This document shows positions 16,266-23,381 of a DNA stretch of 26,558 nt, piece by piece. Below the pieces are notes generated by a model. That model saw nothing but the letters and a program-made list of their open reading frames with translations. It had not been told where the DNA came from and searched no databases. Position numbers and translations under genes: made by a program. This DNA comes from an uncultured Lachnospiraceae bacterium (lineage in GTDB: Bacteria > Bacillota > Clostridia > Lachnospirales > Lachnospiraceae), in assembly GCA_948794795.1 (NCBI GenBank), contig CAQGLR010000050.1, forward strand, positions 1-26,558, written 5' to 3'. The stretch's first letter is position 1, and each line of letters opens with the position of its first letter.

Positions 16266-17078
16266 TTACATATCTATAATAGTTTTTGTAACAAGTTCTT
16301 TAAATGATTTGGCTACACGGTCAGCAGTTTCTTGTACTTCTTTATGGTTAAGCTGTTCTTTTGAAATGCCAGCTGCCATATTGGTAATACATGAAATTCC
16401 ACAGGTTTCAAGTCCCATATGGTGTGCTGCCATAGCTTCACATGCTGTGCTCATGCCAACTGCATCGCCGCCCCATATCTGTGCAAGCCTTACTTCGGCT
16501 GGTGTTTCATAGTTAGGTCCTGTAAACTGTACATAGACACCTTCTTGTATTTCAATATTACATTCTTTAGCATTTTTTCTAATTATATCCTGTAAACGCT
16601 TACTATAAACCTCACTCATATCTGGAAACCTTGTTCCAAGTCCATCAATATTTGGGCCAATAAGCGGGCTTGGGATACCTGTTGTAATATGGTCTGTAAT
16701 AATCATAAAATCCCCTGGTTTAAACGATGGGTTAGCCCCGCCAGCAGCATTTGTCAGAAGGATTTTCTTTGCACCAAGCATACCCATAAGGCGTGTTGGG
16801 AGAACAACATCAGACATTTTATACCCTTCATAGTAGTGTACACGTCCTTGCATAATAACTACTGGCTTTTCACCAACATATCCAAATACAAAACGTCCTT
16901 TATGCCCTTTTACTGTTGATACTGGAAATCCTTCAATGCTGGTATATTCTATTGTCTGCACAACCTGGATTTCATCAGCATAATCACCTAAACCAGAACC
17001 AAGGACAAGTGCTGTCTCTGGTTTAAAATCAATTTTTTCTTTTACACTTTTTAAACAAGTCATTAATTTGTTATACAT
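16266..17078 (-). CDS. punA: Purine nucleoside phosphorylase (trimeric type)
   Basis: It phosphorolyses purine (deoxy)ribonucleosides to the free base and (deoxy)ribose 1-phosphate. It is 270 aa from the ATG at 17078. A longer start at 17087 is possible, but the AAAGGAAG site abuts it directly, whereas it lies about 9 bases from 17078. Phosphate- and base-site motifs are ALVLGSGLGDYADE, VKGHKGRFVFG, MQGRVHYYEGY, LLTNAAGG, TGPNYETPAE and GMSTACEAM. These are of the low-molecular-mass trimeric class specific for guanosine and inosine, which suits a guanine deaminase partner. It is the first gene of the operon, directly behind the predicted activator-dependent promoter. Confidence 0.95.
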   Translation of the reverse strand: MYNKLMTCLKSVKEKIDFKPETALVLGSGLGDYADEIQVVQTIEYTSIEGFPVSTVKGHKGRFVFGYVGEKPVVIMQGRVHYYEGYKMSDVVLPTRLMGMLGAKKILLTNAAGGANPSFKPGDFMIITDHITTGIPSPLIGPNIDGLGTRFPDMSEVYSKRLQDIIRKNAKECNIEIQEGVYVQFTGPNYETPAEVRLAQIWGGDAVGMSTACEAMAAHHMGLETCGISCITNMAAGISKEQLNHKEVQETADRVAKSFKELVTKTIIDM

Positions 17079-17149
17079 AATTTTCATCTTCCTTTCATTT
17101 ATTAATTTTTAATAATTTTTAATTACCGTTGCATCAACTTTATGGGTAA

Positions 17150-17190
17150 ATTATATAAAATGGAATTACTAAAAAAAACGACACTTGTCG
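17150..17190 (-). promoter_or_regulatory. Promoter and Crp/Fnr-type operator of the nucleoside operon
   Basis: On the minus strand a perfect -10 TATAAT (17150-17155) has no recognisable -35 (six T at the 17-base spacing). Instead the palindrome CGACACTTGTCG (17179-17190) is centred at 17184.5, which is -41.5 from a start predicted at 17143, the classical class II Crp/Fnr activator position. An outer inverted repeat, ATTACTAA (17165-17172) and TTAGTAAT (17194-17201), brackets it. Confidence 0.55.
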
Positions 17191-17400
17191 CAATTAGTAA
17201 TTTTTAATAACAATCCGGCTTTTTCCACAATTTTAATTGTATATTTTTATATACTTTACACAAATAAATCTTTAAATTTTACAAATTGTATGTCCCTGGA
17301 TGGAAAGTATTTAAAAAGATATGGAAGCAGAGTTATATTCTTATCTGTGCAAATAAGGGATAATCAGAAATTATAATAGTTAATTTTAATAAGTTTTGTG

Positions 17401-17413
17401 CATAAGATATAAT
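17401..17413 (+). promoter_or_regulatory. Promoter of the 62-aa ORF and recombinase, possibly sporulation-controlled
   Basis: CATAAGATA (17401-17409) fits CATANNNTA and overlaps a perfect TATAAT (17408-17413). Either a mother-cell sigma factor or SigA could use it. The -35 region is weak for both. GGGAGG follows at 17424. Confidence 0.4.
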
Positions 17414-17436
17414 AATAAAGTTTGGGAGGTGCCATT

Positions 17437-17625
17437 ATGGCAAAATCCTGCCAGGTAAATATCTGTATATCTAAAGATAGTATTCCACATGATGTTTTAA
17501 TTAAATTACTTCAGAAGATGCATATAGAAGCTGTAAAAGCTGTACTGGAAAACAGTAGCTGGACAGACAGCCAGCTTTGCCAGTTATCAATGGAACTGCA
17601 AGGAGCCATAAAAAATGAAAAATAA
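17437..17625 (+). CDS. 62-aa protein upstream of the recombinase; candidate recombination directionality factor
   Basis: This small soluble protein starts at ATG 17437, with GGGAGGT 6 bases upstream (an in-frame TTG at 17422 overlaps the site and is rejected). I recognise no named domain. It looks like a short strand (QVNICISKD) followed by two helices (VLIKLLQKMHIEAVKAVLEN, then DSQLCQLSMELQGAIKNE). Its end overlaps the recombinase start by 11 bases, so the two are translationally coupled. Large serine recombinases need a small partner protein to excise, and in C. difficile a small skin-encoded protein has this role in SigK activation. Position and size make this ORF the best candidate here; no homology is claimed. 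Confidence 0.7.
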   Translation: MAKSCQVNICISKDSIPHDVLIKLLQKMHIEAVKAVLENSSWTDSQLCQLSMELQGAIKNEK

Positions 17626-19258
17626 AAAAGAAAAAACAGTAATTGGTATTTATGCCCGTAAATCAAAATTTACAGGAAAGGGTGAATCAGTTGATAACCA
17701 GATAAAAGCATGTGAGGAATATGTAAGGGCAAATTTTGTTAAAAATGGGGAAGAAAATATAAATATAGAAATTTACCAGGATGAAGGGATTTCTGGAAAA
17801 GACCTTGTTTCACGTCCAGGGATGATGAAGTTAATCTCAGATGCAGAACAGGGAAAAATACAGGCAGTTATCTGTTACCGTCTTGACCGTGTAAGCAGGA
17901 GTGTAAAAGATTTCTCAGAGCTTGTCACCAGGCTCTCTGCCTGTGGGGCAGGTTTTATTTCTGTTAATGAGGCATTTGACACAAGGACACCAGTAGGAAG
18001 GGCAATGATGTATATTGCTTCTGTATTTGCACAGCTTGAAAGGGAAACTATTGCAGAACGTATTACTGATAATATGTATGCGCTTGCCAAGACAGGCAGA
18101 TGGCTTGGAGGTAAGACACCTCTTGGATTTACAAGCCTTAAAATAGAAGAAATAGATGGAACAGGAAGAAAAAGAAGCAGGTACCAGCTGGAAGCTGTGG
18201 AAAAAGAACTGGATATAGTACGGTTTATTTATTGCAAATATCCGGAACTTGGTTCCCTGTCAAAGACAGAAACTTATCTTTTAAATAATAATTACCATAC
18301 AAGAAATGGAAAATACTATGGAAGGTATACTATTAAATCAATTCTTAGTAATCCTGTATATTGCGTGGCGGACGGAATAATTTATAAATATCTCCTGGAA
18401 AATGGTTATGGGGTTTATTCAGAAAAGGACATGTTTGATGGCAGCCATGGACTTATTGCTTATAATAAAATTAACTGCCAGCCAGGCAGTGGAAGGGTTA
18501 ATAATGTAGAGGACTGGATTGTAGCAGTAGGGGAACACAAAGGAGTTATTAATTCACAGGACTGGATTAAAGCACAAGAAATTCTTAAAAGAAATTCTGG
18601 TAAAAGTTACCGTTATCCTAAGACAACAGGTGCATTGCTTTCAGGTATTATACGTTGTGGCTGCTGTGGTTCTTTTATGCGGCCTAAAAGTGGAAGAAAA
18701 ACAGCTGGTGGGGAGAAAAGGTATTATTACCAGTGTGAATGTAAAGAAAAAAGCAAGGGGAATTTATGCCAGATGCCAAATATTCCTGGAAATGTTTTAG
18801 ATAAAATGGCAGCTGCTGGAATATTTTCTTTAAAAGAAAAAGTTATTAAAGATTACAGTTATCTGTATAAGACAATAGAAACATTTAGAAAAAGTTTAAA
18901 CAGCCAGCCAGAAGATGCTTTAATCCTACGGCAGCTTAAAGATTGTAAACGCCAGGCTGGAACACTTATTGATGTATTAGCCAGAAGCAGCAGTAAAGAA
19001 ACGTCAGAAGTTATATTAGAAAGAATAGATGAAATTACAAATACAATGGCAAAACTTAAAGAGCAATATAATAAATTACAGGAAAATACAGTGGACTTTT
19101 CATATGGTTTAAATGTTATGGATTTAATACATTTTAAACAGGAGATGTGGGAAAAGATTCCGCCAGCAAAACAAAAAGATATACTTAAAATTATTATAAA
19201 AGAAATAATATGGGATGGGAAATATGCAAGAATATATCTGTATACAGATGATAAATAA
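17615..19258 (+). CDS. Large serine site-specific recombinase (SpoIVCA-like)
   Basis: It cuts and rejoins DNA at the skin ends to excise the element and rebuild sigK. It is 547 aa, with AAGGAG 9 bases before ATG 17615. The resolvase domain (about 8-160) has IYARKS with nucleophile S17, an arginine-rich active-site stretch YRLDRVSRS, and the long E helix after GRAMMYIASVFAQLERETIAER. The recombinase domain (about 180-330) follows, then a zinc ribbon (C348, C350, C351 in RCGCCGS, later CEC and C in NLCQMP) and a C-terminal coiled coil (about 400-490). It reads toward the sigK 3' half and ends 67 bases before the crossover. Confidence 0.95.
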   Translation: MKNKKEKTVIGIYARKSKFTGKGESVDNQIKACEEYVRANFVKNGEENINIEIYQDEGISGKDLVSRPGMMKLISDAEQGKIQAVICYRLDRVSRSVKDFSELVTRLSACGAGFISVNEAFDTRTPVGRAMMYIASVFAQLERETIAERITDNMYALAKTGRWLGGKTPLGFTSLKIEEIDGTGRKRSRYQLEAVEKELDIVRFIYCKYPELGSLSKTETYLLNNNYHTRNGKYYGRYTIKSILSNPVYCVADGIIYKYLLENGYGVYSEKDMFDGSHGLIAYNKINCQPGSGRVNNVEDWIVAVGEHKGVINSQDWIKAQEILKRNSGKSYRYPKTTGALLSGIIRCGCCGSFMRPKSGRKTAGGEKRYYYQCECKEKSKGNLCQMPNIPGNVLDKMAAAGIFSLKEKVIKDYSYLYKTIETFRKSLNSQPEDALILRQLKDCKRQAGTLIDVLARSSSKETSEVILERIDEITNTMAKLKEQYNKLQENTVDFSYGLNVMDLIHFKQEMWEKIPPAKQKDILKIIIKEIIWDGKYARIYLYTDDK

Positions 19259-19300
19259 TTAAAAGAATTTAAACCAGGTGTACAAATTTTTTTGTCCTGT

Positions 19301-19336
19301 ATGTTGCCAATGATGGTGCTGTGGCAATGAACTGCT
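19301..19336 (+). repeat. Right attachment junction of the skin element
   Basis: Element arm ATGTTGCC (19301-19308) to GGC (19323-19325), crossover AA (19326-19327), chromosomal half-site TGAACTGCT (19328-19336). The arm mirrors the left one with the box displaced by one base. Confidence 0.8.
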
Positions 19337-19691
19337 TATGATGATGCGCTCTGATAAAAAAGCATCAAGGGATATATATTTATATGATTCCATTGGTTCG
19401 GATAAGGAAGGTAATGAGATAAGCCTTATAGATATAATTGAGTATGAAGATGAAGATGTGGCAGAGCGTGTTACAATGCAGGATAATATTGCAAAACTCG
19501 GCAAAATAATTGATAAGACATTAACTCCAAGGGAAAAAGATATTATTATTATGAGATATGGCTTAGGCGGCGGGGAAGAGAAAACACAGAGGGAAATAGC
19601 ATTGAAATATGGAATATCACGTTCGTATGTATCAAGAATTGAAAAAAATGCATTAAACAAGCTGAAAAAATCATATGAAAGTGTTATATGA
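19328..19691 (+). CDS. sigK: RNA polymerase sporulation factor SigK, 3' half
   Basis: This is the C-terminal half of SigK, in frame from 19328 once the AA at 9347-9348 is joined to it (codon AAT). It reads NELLMMMRSDKKAS, then SIGSDKEGNEISLIDII (region 3 of SigE/SigK types), and region 4 with TPREKDIIIMRYGLGGG and the helix-turn-helix KTQREIALKYGISRSYVSRI, which contacts the -35. By itself it has only an ATG at 19338 with no ribosome binding site, so it should be silent before excision. Both halves are intact, with no internal stop, implying selection on the rejoined gene. Confidence 0.93.
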
Positions 19692-19705
19692 TATTTAGAT
19701 AAAAA

Positions 19706-19749
19706 GGGCAGGTTTTGTAAAAAAATATTATTAAAATTTAAACCTGCCG
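19706..19749. terminator. Inverted repeat after sigK, possible terminator
   Basis: GGCAGGTTT and AAACCTGCC form a 9-bp stem around an A/T-rich loop. No T-run follows on the plus strand; a short run of T follows on the minus strand. Weak as a terminator. Confidence 0.35.
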
Positions 19750-19797
19750 CCAGTGCCTGCAGCATAGAAAAATATGTATAAATTAATTTTATAAGGC

Positions 19798-19826
19798 TTG
19801 TGATGTAACAGAAAATATGATATTAT
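19798..19826 (+). promoter_or_regulatory. Possible yhaM promoter
   Basis: TTGTGA (19798-19803) and TATTAT (19821-19826) with 17-base spacing. Confidence 0.4.
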
Positions 19827-19894
19827 TATCTGGTAACAGAAAAAGTTGTTATAAGGAATTATTAATTTGAATAAAGTATACGTATAAATTGTAT

Positions 19895-19930
19895 ACACGA
19901 TATGTGGAATGGTACCATATATCGTGTTTT
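19895..19930 (+). other. Leader stem-loop before yhaM
   Basis: ACACGATAT (19895-19903) pairs perfectly with ATATCGTGT (19919-19927), followed by TTT. It may be a weak attenuator. Confidence 0.45.
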
Positions 19931-19982
19931 GTATGCTGGAAAGGAGTTTTGGAACAGCAAGGGCTGTTTCATTTCAAGTATA

Positions 19983-20942
19983 ATGACATATATAGAAGAG
20001 TATAAAGAGGGAAATAAGTTTTCTGGAATTTATCTTTGTAAAACAAAGCAGGTATTAAAAACAAAAGCGGGTAAAACATATTATTCGTTAATATTACAAG
20101 ATAAAACTGGAATAATAGATGGAAAAGTGTGGGAACTAAATAATGGCATAGAAGAATTTGAGGCTATGGATTTTATAATGGCAGATGGGATGGTTACATC
20201 ATTCCAGGGAGCACGCCAGGTAAATATAAACAGAATAAGAAAAGCACAAGAAGGTGAATATAATCCTGCTGATTACATACCAGCATCTAAATATGGAATA
20301 GAAGAAATGTATAATGAACTGAAAGAAATAATTAAAACAATAAAAGAACCTTATCTTAGGAAACTTTCAGAAATGTGTTTTATTGATGATACAGAATTTG
20401 CCAATAAGTTTAAGTCACATTCTGCTGCAAAATCAATACACCATGGATTTATCGGGGGCCTTTTGCAGCATACTCTTGCAGTAGCAAGGATGTGCAGTTT
20501 TATGGCAGATAATTATAATATACTGGACAGGGATTTGCTTATAACGGCAGCAATATTCCATGATATAGGTAAAGTATATGAACTTTCATATTTTCCAGCT
20601 AATGATTATACAGATGAAGGCCAGCTGTTAGGACATATTTTTATAGGAGCAGAATTTATAGGTAATAAAGTAAAAGAGATACCAGGATTTCCTAAAGTCC
20701 TTGCAACAGAACTGCGCCATTGTATACTTGCACACCACGGTGAGCTTGAGTATGGTTCACCTAAAAAGCCAGCTATGGCAGAGGCTATGGCTCTTGCGTT
20801 TGCTGATAATGCAGACGCCAGGCTTGAAACAATGACAGAGATATATGAAAAGGCAAGTCCTTCAACAGAATGGCTTGGATATAACAGGATTGTTGACTCA
20901 AATATACGCCAGAGCACAGGGTATGTTAAAAAGCGTAAATAA
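19983..20942 (+). CDS. yhaM: YhaM-family 3'-5' exoribonuclease
   Basis: This is an OB-fold plus HD-domain nuclease for RNA 3' ends, 319 aa from ATG 19983, matching the roughly 314-aa B. subtilis YhaM. The OB fold (about 8-90) includes YYSLILQDKTGIIDGKVWE. The HD domain includes HHGFIGGLLQHTLAVA, AAIFHDIGK and LRHCILAHHGELEYGSPKKP. The frame is open further back to ATG 19902, but those 27 residues do not look like the family. The start is odd: no Shine-Dalgarno lies close to 19983, while a strong AAAGGAG at 19940-19946 is 36 bases away, with a small hairpin (AACAGC paired with GCTGTT, 19952-19967) between. Confidence 0.9.
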   Translation: MTYIEEYKEGNKFSGIYLCKTKQVLKTKAGKTYYSLILQDKTGIIDGKVWELNNGIEEFEAMDFIMADGMVTSFQGARQVNINRIRKAQEGEYNPADYIPASKYGIEEMYNELKEIIKTIKEPYLRKLSEMCFIDDTEFANKFKSHSAAKSIHHGFIGGLLQHTLAVARMCSFMADNYNILDRDLLITAAIFHDIGKVYELSYFPANDYTDEGQLLGHIFIGAEFIGNKVKEIPGFPKVLATELRHCILAHHGELEYGSPKKPAMAEAMALAFADNADARLETMTEIYEKASPSTEWLGYNRIVDSNIRQSTGYVKKRK

Positions 20943-21000
20943 CTGTTATATTGCAAGAAATATGCATGTAAAAGACTAATTTTAGAAAGAAGAGAATAAG

Positions 21001-22500
21001 ATGCCAGGTTATATTGGACAAAGCGGGACAGAAGATAAAAACGCGGCATTACAAAGTGAAAATAATATATTTACTTGTAAAAAAAATGATGAATTTATAA
21101 TAGATATAGAAGATTTAGGGACAGATGGGGAGGGCATAGGCAAAATCCAGGGATATACTTTGTTTGTAAAAGATGCATTAACAGGTGACAAAGTGCGTGT
21201 AAAGATAATGAAAGCAAAGAAGAAATATGCTTATGCAAAACTTTTAGAAATAATAGAACCATCAGAATGGCGTACAGAGCCAGCCTGTCCTGTAGCAAAG
21301 CAATGCGGGGGATGCCAGCTCCAGCATTGCAGTTATGAAAAGCAGCTTGAGTGGAAGAGAAAAAAAGTCCAGGACTGTTTAAACAGGATTGGAGGTTTTA
21401 CAGATATACAGACAGAGCCTGTTATAGGTATGGATATTCCATATTATTACAGGAATAAAGCACAATTTCCAGTGGGATATGACAAAGATGGCAATATTGT
21501 AACAGGGTTTTATGCAGGACGCACACATAGTATAATACCATTTAAAAACTGCCTGGTACAACATCCATGCAGCAGCGCAATTTTAGAAACTGTAATTAAA
21601 TATATGGAAGAGAATAAAATATCTGCATATAATGAAACTAACCATAAGGGAATAGTGCGCCATATACTTATAAGGACAGCACAGGCAACAGGTGAAGTAA
21701 TGGTATGTCTTGTAATCAATGCAGACAAGCTTCCGTATGCATACAAGCTTGTTAAAATGCTTCTGGAATGTAGTCTTTCCCAGAAATCTGGTAGTATTAA
21801 TGACATAAACAATAATTTTAATGAAAATTCCTTTATAAAAAGTATATGTATTAATATTAATAAAGAAAAGACAAATGTTATATTAGGAAATAGCATAGAG
21901 GTTTTATATGGCACTCCTTATATTACAGATTATATAGGAGAAGTTGAATACCATATTTCCCCGCTTTCATTTTACCAGGTGAATTATGGACAAACAGTAA
22001 AATTATATGAAAAAGTTATGGAATTTGCAGATTTAAAAGGTGATGAGGTGGTCTGGGACTTGTATTGTGGCATAGGCACAATATCCCTGTTCCTTGCACA
22101 GAAAGCTGCTAAAGTGTGTGGTGTTGAAATTGTGCCACAGGCAGTAGAAGATGCCAAGGAAAATGCAATTCTTAATAATATGGAAAATACAGAATTTTTT
22201 AATGGCGCTGCTGAAGAAGTAGTGCCATTGCAATATGAAAAGAGTGGTGGAAAATTAAAAGCGGATGTTGTTACCCTTGACCCTCCAAGAAAGGGATGTG
22301 ATGAAAAACTGCTAAATACAGTTGTGAATATGGAACCTGCAAGGATTGTATATGTAAGCTGTGACCCAGCAACACTCGCAAGGGATTTAAAATATTTGTG
22401 CAACAGGGGATATGAAGTGGGGAAAGTACAGCCCTATGATATGTTTGGACAAAGCTGTCACATAGAAACGGTTGTAATTCTTTCCAAAAACAATAAATAG
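21001..22500 (+). CDS. rlmCD: 23S rRNA (uracil-5-)-methyltransferase, RlmCD/RumA type
   Basis: It transfers methyl from SAM to C5 of uridines in 23S rRNA. It is 499 aa. An N-terminal TRAM RNA-binding domain (about 25-85, DLGTDGEGIGKIQGYTLFV) is followed by the Fe-S cluster ligands C96, C102 and C105 in CPVAKQCGGCQ. The SAM domain has VWDLYCGIGTISLFLA, VTLDPPRKG and catalytic C454 in YVSCDPATLARDL. The frame ends at TAG 22498 soon after VVILSKN. The bases beyond resemble, in a shifted frame, the C-terminal extension of longer clostridial homologues, so this copy appears to have lost its tail while keeping the catalytic part. The ribosome binding site is weak. Confidence 0.93.
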   Translation: MPGYIGQSGTEDKNAALQSENNIFTCKKNDEFIIDIEDLGTDGEGIGKIQGYTLFVKDALTGDKVRVKIMKAKKKYAYAKLLEIIEPSEWRTEPACPVAKQCGGCQLQHCSYEKQLEWKRKKVQDCLNRIGGFTDIQTEPVIGMDIPYYYRNKAQFPVGYDKDGNIVTGFYAGRTHSIIPFKNCLVQHPCSSAILETVIKYMEENKISAYNETNHKGIVRHILIRTAQATGEVMVCLVINADKLPYAYKLVKMLLECSLSQKSGSINDINNNFNENSFIKSICININKEKTNVILGNSIEVLYGTPYITDYIGEVEYHISPLSFYQVNYGQTVKLYEKVMEFADLKGDEVVWDLYCGIGTISLFLAQKAAKVCGVEIVPQAVEDAKENAILNNMENTEFFNGAAEEVVPLQYEKSGGKLKADVVTLDPPRKGCDEKLLNTVVNMEPARIVYVSCDPATLARDLKYLCNRGYEVGKVQPYDMFGQSCHIETVVILSKNNK

Positions 22501-22805
22501 TGTAATTAATGTAAAAGTGGAGTTTGGCGGGAGTGAGGGTAAAGTGCCATTTGGTAATATTGACAAAAGAGCCTGAGCGTACAAGCCGAAGGAGCGGGTT
22601 ACTTACAAATGATTAAAGAGTACATAGAAACGAAGTATGGCTTTAAAGTATATACCGTATATATAGCAGAGATAAAGAGGGAGTTAGGATTACCGGTGTA
22701 TGATGCTCCTAATGAGGTGAAAGAGTTAAAGCGGCGGGGAAACATCCACCCAAAGAAAAAATTGAGGCGATAAAGAATGCACTTGAATATTTTGAGATAA
22801 TTTAA
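22501..22805 (+). pseudogene. Decayed C-terminal extension of an RlmCD-type methyltransferase
   Basis: Pieces in successive frames read VINVKVEFGGSEGKVPFG, then (after an in-frame TGA) AYKPKERVTYK, then a frame change to MIKEYIETKYGFKVYTVYIA and EIKRELGLPVYDAPNEVKEL, then another frame change to HPPKEKIEAIKNALEYFEII and TAA 22803. As I recall it, long clostridial RumA/RlmCD proteins carry a tail of this pattern. At least one nonsense and two or three frameshift changes are present. It may derive from the adjacent gene or from a former paralogue. Confidence 0.75.
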
Positions 22806-22988
22806 TGGATAAAAATATATTTCAAATCGCAGGAAAGATAGCTCAATTATATCAAGAATTAAATTTTATATTGAAGCATATCGGGAAATGAGGGGAAATG
22901 CTTAGAAAATGGTTTGTAGATTAAGCAGAGGATAAGCGTTTTAAGAGATATTTTGTATGGGCTTATGATTTAGGATAGGAGAACATGT

Positions 22989-23222
22989 ATGGCGAAAATT
23001 GTGAAAGAGACTATTCATGCTAAAGTCATTGATATTGGCATTTATACAACAAATTTTGAAAGTGGGTTTATCTCATTAACAGATATTGCAAAATATAGAA
23101 ATGAAGATGACCCAAGATTTGTGATTCAAAACTGGATGCGAAATCGTAACACAATAGAATTTTTAGGCGTTTGATAAGAATTGCATAATCCAGATTTTAA
23201 CCATATGCAATTCGCAGATATT
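22989..23222 (+). pseudogene. KilA-N domain gene remnant, 5' piece
   Basis: The frame from ATG 22989 encodes GFISLTDIAKYRNEDDPRF and VIQNWMRNRNTIEFLGV, the signature of KilA-N DNA-binding domains of phage and mobile elements. It then hits TGA and TAA at 23172-23177. The same frame continues with ELHNPDFNHMQFADIRN, which is how the domain normally goes on after Trp, so TGA probably replaced TGG. Similarity stops where the inverted-repeat element begins. Confidence 0.8.
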
Positions 23223-23257
23223 CGCAATCCGCTTCGCTGCTTGCCCAATAACAAACC

Positions 23258-23381
23258 AACCTCATAGCCACTTTGCGGCAGTCTGGCAGGAGCTTGAACT
23301 CCTGTCAGACTAAGTAAGCCCTGGTAAATCAAACCCACCGCTTAAGAAGCGTGTATTTTAAAGGGCTTACTTAATGAGGTT
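23258..23381. repeat. Cloverleaf-like inverted-repeat element inside the KilA-N remnant
   Basis: The outer stem AACCTCAT (23258-23265) pairs with ATGAGGTT (23374-23381). Within it are two arms: AGTCTGGCAGGAG (23280-23292) with CTCCTGTCAGACT (23299-23311), one G-T pair, and AAGTAAGCCCT (23312-23322) with AGGGCTTACTT (23362-23372), which holds a further CGCTT-AAG-AAGCG hairpin (23339-23351). No coding sequence. It may be a small non-autonomous mobile element or a structured RNA; I recognise no family. Confidence 0.7.

Larger units (their letters stand above)
9349..19327 (+). mobile_element. skin-like sigK intervening element, 9,979 bp
   Basis: The element separates the two parts of sigK and encodes its own large serine recombinase next to the right end. 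Precise exchange at the AA dinucleotides restores an unbroken sigma factor gene whose junction reads C-I-E-N-E, identical to uninterrupted SigK proteins. Contents from left to right: large hairpin, YgjV/GNAT-like gene, second related hairpin, six-gene leftward nucleoside-catabolism cluster, 62-aa ORF, recombinase. I see no phage capsid, tail, lysis or replication genes, unlike the prophage-derived skin elements of B. subtilis and C. difficile. Base composition resembles the flanks, suggesting long residence. Confidence 0.9.

Noticed and set aside
17165..17201. Rho-independent terminator reading leftward (short stem then eight T)
   Set aside because: The stem would be only 4 bp with a tetraloop, no minus-strand gene lies upstream of it, and its position relative to the TATAAT favours an operator.
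9349..19327. Ordinary prophage
   Set aside because: I found no capsid, tail, lysis, replication or repressor genes; only the recombinase is phage-like.
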